Origin: Gnetum montanum
Lineage: Eukaryota > Streptophyta > Gnetopsida > Gnetales > Gnetaceae
Assembly: GCA_015680685.1 (NCBI GenBank)
Contig: MNCI01013908.1
Span: 1,669,375-1,733,374, forward strand
Direction: 5' to 3'
Length of the DNA: 64,000 nt
Shown piece after piece: positions 24,202-36,189 of this stretch. Position 1 is the stretch's first letter. The number at the start of each line of letters is the position of its first letter. The notes under the pieces are model-generated. The model had not been told where the DNA came from. It ran no database searches and saw only the letters and a program-made list of their open reading frames with translations. The translations under genes and the position numbers were made by a program.

Positions 24202-26640
24202 ATGTCAAATCACTAGTCTCACAGGAGTACAAAGTGGTATATACTCATCCAGATGAGTATGTACCAAACTTCATCTTCTTCCTACATCAGGATGAATAGT
24301 TGTGATGGTGTGATATAGAGGGCAACATCATCTTGTCCCCAGATCAATCTATGCCTGGGATGTTGTTTAAAACCCTTAAAAAGTTGGACATTGCAAATCT
24401 TCACAAATAATACATTGTGAATGGTTATGATACTAGGAACTATTATCCTACTGAAACACAACACAAGCAAGATTGACGTTAGGAGAAACTCCATGAGGCT
24501 ACAAAAAGAAAAAATTATACTAATCCCTTGTTCCTACTAGATCAAGATGACAATGAGGATCCTCCCTTTGAAGGTTCTTAACATGAAGATTCTCCACCCC
24601 CTATTACTGGTGATGAGGATGTAAACTTGAACATGCAATCGACTATTTATAACCTAGGTTTAGGAAAAAGTGACAGCCAAGGTAGCGACTCGGGCAAGCA
24701 TCATAATGGTAAGGGATCTAAGGATGATGGCCATAATAAATGAAAAAGTGATGGTGAACACTACAATGGCAGTGGAGGTCCACCTTCCTCTTCATCATCT
24801 TCATCCTATTCTGAACATTCCTCTTCATTTGACAGTTCTCATAGAATCCACCATCAAAATAATCATGATGAAGGTGATCAATGAGACAAATGATCACAAA
24901 GGCCACCAAGACCGAAGGGGTGGCCTAAACCATCATCGATGTCATCAATGTAGTGATGATGATGAACCTCTATTAGTGAATCAAAGCATGCTCAACATTG
25001 CAAAGGTAGTTAAAATTCCAACCAAACATATGAAAGATAGTCAAATCAAGTGCTTAGACGTGAATAATATCCCAAGATTTGAGGGGGAATACAACTCTGA
25101 TCCACAAACACATCTACAAGCTTTCCGTGATGCCTGTGCCTTACAAAACATAGAAAATGAGTGGCAGAAACTCAAACTCTTCCCTAGGACAAGGACACTC
25201 ACCAAGGAAGCTGAAAGCTGGTATCGGTCTTTGGAACCAAAATCTATCTACAGATGGAGTACCATGTTAGAGCTATTTAATGACAAATACCAGATGTACT
25301 CCAGAGTGTCTAATCTAAGAAGGCAAATCCAAGGCTGGAAGTAAGGAACACATGAACCCTTGGATGCTGCCATGGGTAGATACTATTCACTCTTACATTG
25401 ATGCCCCGGCCATAGTTATTCTTAGAGGGAACAACTTCACCACATCATACATGGGCTTAGAGAAGAAACTAGACGAACCCTTGGGGTGTATGCTCAAGGA
25501 AGATTGTTTGAACTAAGAGCTCATCAGATCCAAAGGCTAATTGAGTAGGTAGCAAAGGAAGAAGGTGAGGTATGAAAAAAGGAAAGTGCAGAAGAGTATA
25601 ATAGGGACCCTTCCATCAGGAAATGGGAGGTCCAATTTTGTGATGAGGAGGAGTCATTGCTCAATGAAGTGGTGAATAGGAAAACCTTTCCCATCCAAAA
25701 ATCTATTTCTGATATTTCAGAAAAGGTTGACAAATTATGGGACTCTTTAGATGAAAAATTTCAAACTACTATGAAGATTGTTAAAGAATCCAAAGAGTAA
25801 AATAGTGATCATAACCATATAATGTGAAAAGAAGTTGAACGCGCCTATCAAAGAGGTAAGGGCAAAGCTGCAGTGGTAGAAGAAGTTATGGAAACTAACT
25901 ATGATGATGAAACTAATTGTGACATCTATCAATACAAACATCCAAGCATCTAGGATGTATGCATTGAAGCCTTGACTAGCACATAGGCAAGGACCTAGAT
26001 GATTGCCTTATCCTCAAGGCAATCCAAGGCAGTTCCACCAACAACAACAAGCTTACTAGCCAAGTGGAACTCCTCCACAACCTTATGAATAATACCAACA
26101 ATGGTACCAACCCACAATCATGTGGAATGCCACTACCAAAGCAATAGTACCCTTATAGGCAACCAAATCCATACGAGTACTATGTTCAACAACATGTCTC
26201 TCCAAGAAGTTCTACAAGTCATACCTCATTTCAACATTACTATTAGTCTCTAGAGTACCACTGAATACATTCATCATCTACTCAAGGTGAAAACCCATAT
26301 CCATACCATCCTTCGCATTTGTCTACACACACACCTCCACCTTCAACCTAGTTAGCTCTTACTCCATCCATGCAGGGTGAGATTCCTCTATAGCCATAAC
26401 AACAAAATGCTACGAGGGTTGTACATTCACAACCAACTTTTTAGCCAAGTGGTTTGGACAATCAATCTAGAAAAAGAACTTTCTTTTGACCCAGCAGTCC
26501 TCTTCAACCTTCATAATCTAGTTCAGCTAATCATCCTGCATCTCCAATACCCTCATGCTTTGCATCAAACACCTTTGAGTATCCTTCAAACCAAGTGCCA
26601 CCTCGGATTTACACTATAATGCTAACTCATGTTGTTTTTA
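24202..26640 (+). pseudogene. Ty3/gypsy Gag (copy E)
   Basis: The start is near 24202 (MSNH). The N-terminal THPDEYVPNF and LHQDE segments match copy A. A Ser-rich run (SSSSSSSYSEHSSS, about 24785) follows. The core runs from about 24990 to 25345 with FEGEYNSDPQTHLQAF and LTKEAESWYRSLE, and stays open for 224 codons. After a stop at 25342 come KTFPIQK at 25682, a knuckle remnant CDIYQYKHP near 25920 and a Pro/Gln-rich tail to about 26640. The product would be the capsid precursor. At least a dozen stops are present. Confidence 0.85.
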
Positions 26641-26649
26641 ACTAGATCG

Positions 26650-27040
26650 AGGCTGGTAATCTTCCCACGAAAAGATCTGACCTAGGAAGTCCACATATTT
26701 ACTTGTAGATTGTTGGACATGAGCCATGTAAGGCTCTTCTTGACTCTGGTTCTGGAGTTAATCTTTATCTCCCATGACATGTACAAAACTTGGAACCTAC
26801 TACCTCTCAAGAAGAGCAACATCCGTTTAGAGTTGGCAGATCAGTCAATCATTGTAACCATAGTTTGTGGGTGGTCCTATCCTACTAATTTTCTAGTGCT
26901 CAAGGTTGAAAACCACAAAAGTGACTTTCCCATCATTATAGGAAGAGCTTGGTTAAGCAAGGTCAACACACATATGGGCATAAGGGACCTACCTCTAGAA
27001 ATATCCAAAGAAAATGAATTAGGCAATCACTTATAGCGAT
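26650..27040 (+). pseudogene. Ty3/gypsy aspartic protease (copy E)
   Basis: KALLDSGSGVNL places the catalytic DSG at 26742-26750, so unlike copy A the aspartate is intact here. LLPLKKSNIRLELADQSI and CGWSYPTNFLVL follow, with IIGRAWLSKVNTH near 26940, typical of the retropepsin C-terminal half. A frameshift lies between the DSG and the LKKSN segment. Confidence 0.8.
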
Positions 27041-27379
27041 AATGGGTGCAACTGCATGTGAAAGATTTGGTCAATCAAAAGTACATACAATAAAGCATGT
27101 AATTAGTGTGCACAAGAAATCAATATTCAAATAAGAGGGCACCCAATGGCTAATAGTTGACTTAGATAGTAGCACATTATGCATGGAACCAACTGAGAGC
27201 CTAACATATGCTTATGTTAAAGGCATGGACAAAATTGAACAAGTTCATTTCCAACTCTTTAATGAAGATGATGATACCCACTGGGGAGAGTTGGAAATCC
27301 CTAATAACTTCAAGCAAGAGCCCTTAGAGCNGATGCTGGCATATCCTTAGATCGATTCCTGTTAGCTCAAGATATGACC

Positions 27380-28250
27380 AAGNCCATGAAGCCTAAAATG
27401 TAGTCGTAAAGGTAGCTAAACCCCAAATTGAAGCAGTTCATCAAGGAGAAAATTGAACAACTCCTCAAGGCAGGGCTCATTTATCCCATTGTAGATAGTG
27501 AGTGGGTTAGCCCACTCATAATTGTGTTAAAGAAAGGTGACAAATGGTGAGTCTGCATCAACTTTAGGTTGTTGAATATGGCAATATTTAAAGATCATTT
27601 CCCATTGCCATTTGTGGATCTAGTATTGGACACCATCTCTAGGCATTGTTATTATAGCTTCTTGGATGGTTATAGTGGCTATAACCAAATCCAAATTGCA
27701 CTAGAAGATCAGGCCAAAACAACATTCACGATTCCCTGGGGGACTTTTGCATATTGTAAGATGACATTCGATCTGTGTAATGCCCCTGCAACATTTCAAT
27801 GCTTGGTCCTTAGTATTTTCCAATAGTAGATTGGTAGTTGTGTTGAAGTCTTCGTGGATGACTTTTCCACCTATAAAGCTACATTTGAGCAAGCCTTGGA
27901 CTACCTAGAGTAAGTATTGAAGAGATGTGTTGAAACAAACTTGCAGCTCAACTAGTAAAAGAGCCATCTCATGGTCCAATAAGGCATTGTGCTAAGGTAC
28001 CAAATTTTGCAAAAAGGGATTGGGGTAGACCCAGAAAAGATAAGGGTCATCCAAGGAATAACACGCCAACCAAAGACCGTTAAAGATGTTTGGTCATTCC
28101 TTGGACACACTAGCTACTACCAGTGATTCATAGAGAATTTCTTTAAGATAAGTTGTTGGTAGAGCTTACAAATAAAAATGCACCTTTCAACTAGACCAAG
28201 GAATGTGAACATGCAGTACAATAGTTAAAAGAGAAACTCATAGAAACACC
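27380..28250 (+). pseudogene. Ty3/gypsy reverse transcriptase (copy E)
   Basis: RNA-dependent DNA polymerase domain. Readable blocks: KEKIEQLLKAGLIYPI, SPLIIVLKKGD, FPLPFVDLVLDTI, YYSFLDGYSGYNQI, TTFTIPWGTFAYCKM, then the catalytic FVDD at 27851-27862, a Ty3/gypsy variant of YxDD. The thumb-like TVKDVWSFLGHTSYY lies near 28080. Stops occur, for example at 27549 and after SIFQ (27824), plus single Ns upstream at 27331 and 27383. The N-terminal linker 27040-27380 is decayed. Confidence 0.85.
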
Positions 28251-28790
28251 AATCCTATGAGCACTATACTGGTCCAAACCCTTCCATATCATAATAGACG
28301 CATCTAACTATGCTTTGAAAGCAATGCCCATACTACATCCACTGTGCAAGCCAAAGCATTATGGGAGCACAATTAAATTACACCACCACAAAAAATAAAA
28401 CTAATGGTAGTGGTGTATGCTCTAGAAAAGTTTAGGCACTATGTGCTTGGCTACAAAGTATTTGTGCACATGGATCATAATGCAATCTGCTTTCTCATGA
28501 ATAAGCCAATGGTGAGCCCTCGTGTCATATGATGGCTTGTGATCTTACAAGAATTCGATCTCATGATGGTAGATTGAAAAGAGACCAAGAATGTGGTTGC
28601 TAACCACCTTTCTTGCTTAAGATAGGATAATAAATAGAAAAAGAGCCTGCTCTCTAACCAGTTTCCAAACGAACTCCTCTTTACAAGAGCAATAAGTGAA
28701 CTAACACCCACAAAGACAACGTGGTATAATGACATCCTCACCTATCTTCTCACTCCAAAGATGCCACAAGATTTGGACTTTAGAAAGAAG
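28251..28790 (+). pseudogene. Ty3/gypsy RNase H and linker (copy E)
   Basis: The RNase H start block PFHIIIDASNYALKAM is at about 28280. An EKFRHYVLGYK-like block lies near 28426, and MNKPMVSPRV and KNVVANHLSCL follow. The linker QFPNELLFTRAISELTP at about 28660 leads to the integrase zinc domain. RNase H would remove the RNA strand during reverse transcription. Several stops are present. Confidence 0.75.
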
Positions 28791-29985
28791 CAACAATTTC
28801 TTCGTCACACAAAATATTTAATGGAAATCAATAGATACCTCTACAAAGTGTATGCAGATGACCTAATTTGTTGGTGTGTCCCTGATGAAGATCAACTACA
28901 CGTTCTCTAGGATGCTCACAAAGGGTCTTGTAGAGGCCACTATGCAAGGAGACACATGACCATAAAAATCTTGATGGCAGGATACTATTGGCCTATAATC
29001 TTTAGGGATGCCCACCAATTTGTCAAGTCTTGTGAATGTTGTCAATGAGATCGGAGGATGACCACTCACATGGAAAGTCCTCAATAGTGGATTCAGCCAT
29101 TGGAACCTTTTGCCATATGGGGCATTGATTTCATGGGTCCCATCACACCCATGTCTAATGGAAAGGCATATATTATTGTAGCAGTTGACTACTGGACAAA
29201 ATGGGCAGAGGCAGTAGCTGTTACTGATTGTACATCATCCAATGCTACTACATTTATACAACAAAATATCATAAATAGGTTTGGTGTGCCACACTCACTA
29301 ATTTCTAACAATGGAACTCATTTCACAAGTGCCACTTTTAGAAAATTAATGCAGTGCTTGGGAGTTGAACATAAATTAACAACATCTTATCACCCTCTAA
29401 GCCAACGATCAAGCAGAGGTAACCAATTGGGAGATCACAAAAATATTAACACATACTATTAGCAAATATAGGAAAGATTGGAGCACAAAACTTAATGATG
29501 CTCTCTTAGCTTATCATTCAACATGGAAAATTCCTATTGGCTATTCTCCCTATGAGTTAGTGTATAGAAAAATTCCAATGCTTCCAATCTAATCTGAGCT
29601 TCATACACTCTCAACAACCTATGATCTAAATCTTGACCTAAGTCTAGGACAAAAGGAAAGATTGATCAACCTAAATGCGCTAGATAAAAATTGATTAATG
29701 GCCCTATCCATGAATGATGTGCACAAGGCATTCAGCAAGCAACATCATAACCTCAAAATCAGAAAAGTAAAACTTCAACTAGGAGATAAGGCTCTCTACT
29801 AGAACCCCACACAAGTACCTTAGAAGGAAAAATTCCAAACATTGTGGGAGGGACCTTATATAATTGATCAGACCTTTCCCTCTAGGGCCATGTTAATTTA
29901 CAAACCTAAAAACTCAAATAAAAAGTAGTTGGTCAACATCCAACAAGTAAACCTTTCCTAGAACCAAGATAGGCCAATGTAACTG
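28791..29985 (+). pseudogene. Ty3/gypsy integrase (copy E)
   Basis: The zinc-binding HHCC part runs from DAHKGSCRGHYARRH (about 28912) to KSCECCQ. The catalytic core has the first Asp in WGIDFMGP (29127-29129). The second Asp is lost: SNNGTHF at 29304-29321 has AAC for the expected GAC. YHPLSQ follows, then a frameshift near 29410 after which QAEVTN, with the third acidic residue, reads in another frame. AYHSTWKIPIGYSPYELVY and a GPYIIDQTF C-terminal segment complete the domain. It is catalytically dead. Confidence 0.85.
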
Positions 29986-30696
29986 CCACCTCGATGAATG
30001 AACAACCATGTTCCATTTTTTGGATCTCCTCCTTCCAACTCTGTGATGGGGAAAATGTCCATCTATGCTAACCATCAATATGGCTTCTTAGGTTTTCTAC
30101 TTTTTGTTTTTCACATTTCTTATTTTACAAGTTATTTATTTTACAAATTTTTGGATTTTTAATTTTTTCTAATTTTTCACCATTGTTAGTACTTTGAGCC
30201 TTTCTTGACTATTTTATATTTTCTTATATATTTTACTTTGTTTTTTATTCAAAGTGTGATATTTCCTTATTTTTGCTAATAAAATTGCTTTATTGTCACA
30301 AGACATAGTGTTGTTATTACTGTTTACTAATGATGGTTTATGGTTAATGTTGTCATTGTTGATGTCTAGTTTGTATTTTTGAATTCTGATGACTAATGAC
30401 TTTGGCATGGTTTATTTTTCATGGAACAGGTAGTGAGTCCACATCATCTACCCATCTGATAAACTCTATGGTTTTCCTTGTTCTAGAAATTTGAGGTCCC
30501 TTCCATTCAAGAAACTTTTAATCAATCAGTGACCTTAGTAGTTTTGGAATTAGGAAGGATTCAAAGGTTTGTAATGGATGTGACTTTAAGAGGACTCAGT
30601 ACTCTTTGTACTCTTCTACTTGCTTGAGTGCTTAAGTGTTTTCCACGGACTTCTTACTATTCCATACCAACCATTGATAGGAAGTCAAATAAAGTC

Positions 30697-30880
30697 TTTG
30701 CATGATGTGGTTCCCATCCAAAAATTGAAAAAAAAAACAAAAAATGATGGGAATTTAAAGCACACCACTTAGACATAATAAATGAATAATTCCTTGCATG
30801 TTGTGGTTCCCATTTCAAAAAAAAATAATGAAAATTCAAAGCACACCCCTTGGACAAATAAACAAGCTACAAGCATTGGT
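30697..30880 (+). repeat. Two-unit ~96 bp tandem repeat in the E spacer
   Basis: TTGCATGATGTGGTTCCCAT at about 30698 recurs as TTGCATGTTGTGGTTCCCAT 96 bp later. Each is followed by an A-rich tract and AAAGCACACC. The spacer 29986-31650 is otherwise non-coding and AT-rich; nothing else was recognised in it. Confidence 0.65.
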
Positions 30881-31649
30881 TATGGAACTACAAAGACATG
30901 CACATATGCCTAAAAGTTCCCTCTAACTAAGGCCCTATGTCACTTCCTACTTCTCTCTTTTCTTATCCTTATGGAATGGTGGTTGTCTTATGGAAGCACT
31001 CTCGTGTCTTGAGTGGGTGGATTGGTCTTAGAATGGCAATGCAAAGTCACTAAAAATAGATGGTTTTATTCTAGATTGAGGATGGATCTTCTCGAGTCAT
31101 TTTAAACACAAATTCCATAAGGGAATTCTTATGACCTCAATTCAGAACTCCATTCAACCTTCTCTATCATCCATCCATGCTGCCATAACTCACCTCATTA
31201 TTGTGTTCTATGTTATGCTCTATGTCTTAGTCTAATGTGTTGGAATTCTTGAGTAGATGCTTTTTGGTTGGTCCTTAAGTTTTCATGATTATTAATTGAC
31301 TATGGGGCCCATGGACTCATCAGTTGAGGTTATGCAAGGGCAAAAAGGGCATGAGCCTACTGTGGATTGGACCCACTTGCATAGCTTTTGGTTTGGTTAG
31401 TTAAGGTTCCTTACCTTTGACATTGCTACAATCCTATCTTTCACATATTCCATTGTGTATTCCACTCAGTGCTCCTTAACCTTTCATGTCATTTATCCCC
31501 TAAATTAGTTTTCTCCATTTTTTCAAATTTATGAGCTTCAACACTCTCTTCTCATGTTTTCATATTGTTCTTGGCCTTTTGAGCTTTCATTTGACCCCAA
31601 TTTCATTCCAAAATTCCTTGTATATTGCAAGTTTGACCAAAGTCAATGA

Positions 31650-31735
31650 TCATCAACGATGGTCAACAATTGCATCGATGAGGCCTCATCAACAAGGCCT
31701 CATCAATGTAGTGTATACATGCTATATATACCACT
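31650..31735 (+). promoter_or_regulatory. LTR-like promoter segment before the 3' ORF of E
   Basis: Carries the same GAGGCCTCATC-type repeats as E's own LTRs, then GTAGTGTATACATG and a TATA-like CTATATATACC. In the LTR the order is the same: repeats, GCAGTGTCTATTT, TATAAATAT. A later T-rich GTTTTTGTAATTTTTT block also parallels the LTR. A second start of transcription for the 3' ORF is inference. Confidence 0.4.
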
Positions 31736-32201
31736 ATGTACTTAGGAATTTTTTATCATTTTCTCATAACACATAGGGAGTTTTTGTAATTTTTTAAAGT
31801 TGAAAACCTTCCAAAGCCCATAAATTCCTAACCGTTTGTCCAAATCACTTTGGTCTTCGACCTTGCACTTATCGAAGGCAAGATCTTTATCCTGAGAGCC
31901 GCAAACCTTAAGGTTTCCAATGAAAAATCGATGAAATTTTTTTAAAAAATTTCTAACTTCCCTAAAGGGTTAATAACCTTAACAACATATAAACATCAAC
32001 TTTTTCAATAGTTAACCCTTCCAACAACCTTCAAGATGGTTTATTAATGATAATACATAAATAAAATAATAATTGGAATATTTAAATTAGCCATAATCAC
32101 AACTTAGCCAAAGTGTAACTATCCTTAGAAGATAAAGGTATTCTAATTAATAATTGCTAATACATGATCTCATTGTGATTATAGATTACACCAAAATAGA
32201 A

Positions 32202-35010
32202 ATGCCCACAAGAAGGAGAACCCTCTCAACCATAAGAGAAGTGACCCAAAGCTGGAAGGGGCCAACAAGAACAAGCTCAAGCATTACTAGAGGAAACCAA
32301 TGCAATGAGACCTCTCCATGAGGAGCCTAAAGTGGAATCTGTCCAACAGATTCCAGAAGAAGAAGTGTCCATAGAACAATCACAATGAGGAGAAGTGCCT
32401 AGACCTGCACTAAGGCTTGAAGTCACTTTGACCCAAGCCTTCCTTGACATTATTAGGTACCGAGAAATCCAACAATTAGTTCTTCAAGAAATCAACTTTG
32501 AGCCATTCCTAGAGAAAGCTCTAGTAGATGTCAAGACTCAACTGCAAACTTCTCCCATGTGGCCAATCATCATGTCTAGTGGGGAATGGTACATGGGAGA
32601 GACATATATCGTTTGGAGTAATTGAAGTTGGGGTCTACTGTCAAAATCAAGGACATTCAAGTGTCCTACTCATAGAAGCTATCACATAAGCACTAGGGTT
32701 TCCTGACACCAAGACACAGCTGGCAGAACTATCCACGAAGGATGATCTTGAGGCAAAGGAGGAGTGGACACAGTGGTGCTACGGAGTTGACCGTAAGGAG
32801 TATGACATGTTCACATTGGCAAAGCACATCTATTTTTCCTATCACCTCAACCCAATAGTGAGGCCAAGCAAGGTGACTACCTTCTCCTCCCAAGCATGCA
32901 TCACTCTAAGTAGGAAATTTCTTGTTAACCTTCCACAATTGATCTATTTAGAGATTGAAAAGTCCTTCAAGGAAAATGAATATGGAAGGAAAACCTTACC
33001 CTTTTTGTGCCTCATTTGGAAACTCTACAAAAGGATAGGCATCACCCACTACTCCAACGATACCATCAGGCATGCTTCTTTGGCCTCATGGTCCAAGATC
33101 ATAAAAGAAAAGATGCTAATGATGACCTAAGAAGAGGAGTAGTTGCCTCCACCACTCACTCAAGAAACAATGCTAGAGGCCCATGTAGCCATTGAGCATC
33201 TGGATAAAATCTAAAAATAACTCGTGAGTGAACAAGAGCAATATGCAAGAACGAGTGGGGTAGATCCATCTGTATATCGACCAACAATGAGTCACCTGAA
33301 TGAGGTGGCTCGAATAGTTAGCTAGATGGAGAGGGGTAGACAAATTTTCTTTATCCAATGGACATAGTTTCCTATGAGGTTAGATCCCAATGCTCAAGAG
33401 GTGATGATGTCTTTATCACAACATCATTTATTCCTAGAAATCTCTAGGAATGTATTTGGAGGAAGGCAAAGGGACAACTGTCTTGGTGATGCAACACCAA
33501 GGGTAGGAAACAATAGCTAAAGTTGTTGCTGATCATGTCACAAAAGCATTAAATGCACCTACGACATCTATACCAAACATATCTACACTTCAAGATGTGT
33601 AAACATCTACAAGCATGGTTAGTGAAAAATTAAACATAGCCCAGCATGAAGAATTGCTAGAACAACTGGTGGGAACTAGGCAATTGATTTTAGAAATCAT
33701 TGATTTTCTAGAAGACACCACTGCAACCTAGTTGGATCTATTGAATGCAAGGGGAAAATGCATTATTTGGAGGGGTAACTTGAAATTACTCAAGAATGAA
33801 ATCAACGCTTGGCTGTGGAGGTTGTCGAACTACGTGCTTGACTTGCTAATCCTACGATCCTTAGCCTGACAGTAATAAAACATGAAGCTTTCTAACAGCT
33901 TCAAGAATGATTCCAAAAGGCTAAGAAAGAGGCAATTATGACCATCTATAACCAGTTCATAGCTGAAGCAAAAACATACTCAATTCAAAAGGACTTGACA
34001 TAGATGCACCAAGAGAACGAGATCCTAAGCACATAGAATCATCGCCTACGCAATGTTGATGCTGAGAAGGATCAAATGCAGGAATTTATTCATCAACAGC
34101 AAGAGCAGCTTGCCAGGGTGAACACTGAATTGAGGAGATTAGCTGCATAAAATTGAAATCTATCAATGGAGGAAGTGTGCGCCTTGCACTAGAAGTTTGC
34201 CATCAAAATCCTTGCATAGAAAAATGAGGCTCTAAAGCTTGAAAAAGTGAAGGATCACTACAAAGACTAGGTTGGCTTGTAGAAGGAAGTCAATGAAAAA
34301 CACATTTAGATGACAAAGACAAAAATGAATAAAGCCCTATAGCAACTTCAATAGGGAAGAAAAGTTTGGCAATCCATCATTGATGGAATTGACGCTTACA
34401 ACAAAGCTAAGATTTGCTTGAAGGAGTTTCAAATTGAAGAAATGAAAAAATATATGGAGTTGGCTAATCTCCAATACAAAAACTTGGCAATGCTAACTAT
34501 TGGACGACTACGGTCAGAGTTGGAGAAATAAGTGGCTAGCTCATATTTGTTATATGAGATAGAGTTCAAGCACCACAAAGACACCAAGCAGAAGCTTGGG
34601 ATTGCAAACACTAAACTCAAAGTTCTCAAAGCATAGTTTAGAGATCAATGGTTAATTTTTGAGAACCTAGCCAAACGAATGAATGACTACCAAGAGATGA
34701 AAGACATAGTCAAGGTGTTCGACATTGAACGCAAACAGTTCACTACCTAGTTCATCAATGCTAAGGAGTTGTTTCCAGCAATCCTGTGTCCCTGGGATGT
34801 GCTTGTTCTAACCCACATTGCCAAAGCTGCATGGACGATGCATAATCCCAAAAGTAAGGAGGAGAAAATTAAAGCATTACTAGATGCTTTTTGCCTCCTG
34901 CCTGAAGTTGCAGTAGTAGTAGGATAGCCACAACCACCTCAACTATCACCCATGTGTGAAGTTGGTGAAAGTCCCTCGGAACCTTAGGAGCCACCACCTC
35001 TTGGGACCAT
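32202..35010 (+). pseudogene. 3' ORF of gypsy copy E, function unknown
   Basis: About 930 codons between integrase and the 3' LTR, decayed. It starts MPTRRRTLSTIREV, a basic N-terminus. The best open stretch (32807-33115) reads LAKHIYFSYHLNPIV, then RKTLPFLCLIWKLYKRIGI, helical and similar to X at 12290-12600. The 3' half (33600-34900) is Gln/Glu/Lys-rich and probably coiled coil. It ends with a Pro-rich tail (PPQLSP, PPPLGT). No signal peptide or clear transmembrane segment is seen, so an envelope role is not supported. The LCLIWKL block resembles PF20167 of plant retroelements, tentatively. Confidence 0.6.
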
Positions 35011-35261
35011 TTAATCTTTTCTATCCAACTTCATGCCATCAAGGAATGCGTTGTCCGGTTTTGAAGAGTTATGTCATGGTGTTCAATTTTGTGTGCTGAA
35101 CATCGTCATTTTTTGTAATGTGTTGATCCGTACACTTGGGCACTCCAATTTTTGTCAAGTCAGTTAGTTTATTTTGTTTGCAAAAAGTTAGTCAATAATC
35201 CCATACCTTCTCAATTTTGTAAAAGAACTCAAGAACAATTTTTCATTTAGTTATGGGAATA

Positions 35262-36184
35262 TGATGAATAGCGTTCAGTTAGTTGCGTCGATGAGGCCTC
35301 GTTGATTGGGCCTCATTGACGAGATCTAATTGATGCATCATATCATGCATCGACGAGGCCCCATTGATGTAGTGTCTATTTTTGGATATAAATACACATC
35401 TACCAGCTGCATTTATGGTAATAGAGATTGTAGTTGCAGCGAAGCTCTTGCAATTTTTTCATTTGGAAGTTAGAATTTTTCTCTTGAGTGCTTATAGCAA
35501 GAGTCATTGAGTGTACGAATCTTTATTCAAGCATTGTTGTACCTAAGCATGATAGTGTGTGTGGGAATAAAGACAAACTTTCTGATAAACCTTGTAGCAC
35601 TTTGGATAGATTAAATATTTTATTTATGTATTTAATGTTTTCAATTATTTGTTAAATGTTTCCAATTATTTATTAAATGTTTTCTAGAAATTAAGTTAAT
35701 GAAACAATTAAGCAAGATAGATTACACACATAAGTACAACCACTTCGAATGTAACACGTATTCGCTCAATAATCCTAGTAGCATTATTGCTTGGTACGTC
35801 CAATAGTGTAGCGCTTGGTCACCCAGCAGCGAATACGTGGGCTCAGGACATGTACAAAAAGTGGGACTGGAAGCTTATGTTAGGACTAGTTAGACATTAG
35901 TTAATTAGTTAAATTAAATTAGTTAGTCCAACCACTTTATTTCTCTTTAAGCAACAAAACCATAAAATACAAAATGATAAAAAATAGATGCCTCAATTAC
36001 ACTTTAACCATACTAGTGTACATCACAAGTGTAACTAGGAAGACAATGACTAACCTTAAGGCAAGATTCACTTCCTAGAAGACTAGTGCACCAGAAACGA
36101 TAAAGTCCACGAAATTTGATTAGATTGCATGTGAACGCTTTGTGATTTGTATGGTTGGGCATAGGGGTACCTCGCTGCTCATCA
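35262..36184 (+). mobile_element. 3' LTR of gypsy copy E
   Basis: 923 bp, collinear with 23085-24020. TATA box TATAAATAC at 35387-35395. Preceded by a weak purine tract (ATGGGAATA). The right target-site duplication CCATG follows at 36185-36189. Confidence 0.88.
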
Positions 36185-36189
36185 CCATG

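Larger units (their letters stand above)
23085..36184 (+). mobile_element. Complete but dead Ty3/gypsy element E (13.1 kb)
   Basis: Full structure in order: 5' LTR, tRNA-Asp-type PBS, gag, protease, RT, RNase H, integrase, spacer, long 3' ORF, 3' LTR. It is flanked by a perfect 5 bp duplication, CCATG, at 23080-23084 and 36185-36189. The domain order PR-RT-RH-INT is that of Ty3/gypsy. The PBS type and the extra ORF after integrase recall Athila-like plant elements. All genes carry stops or frameshifts. It is inserted in the 3' ORF of element X. Confidence 0.9.

Noticed and set aside
32202-35010. Gypsy 3' ORF as an envelope gene (endogenous retrovirus)
   Set aside because: No signal peptide, fusion-like segment or transmembrane anchor is visible; coiled coil and basic N-terminus do not support env.
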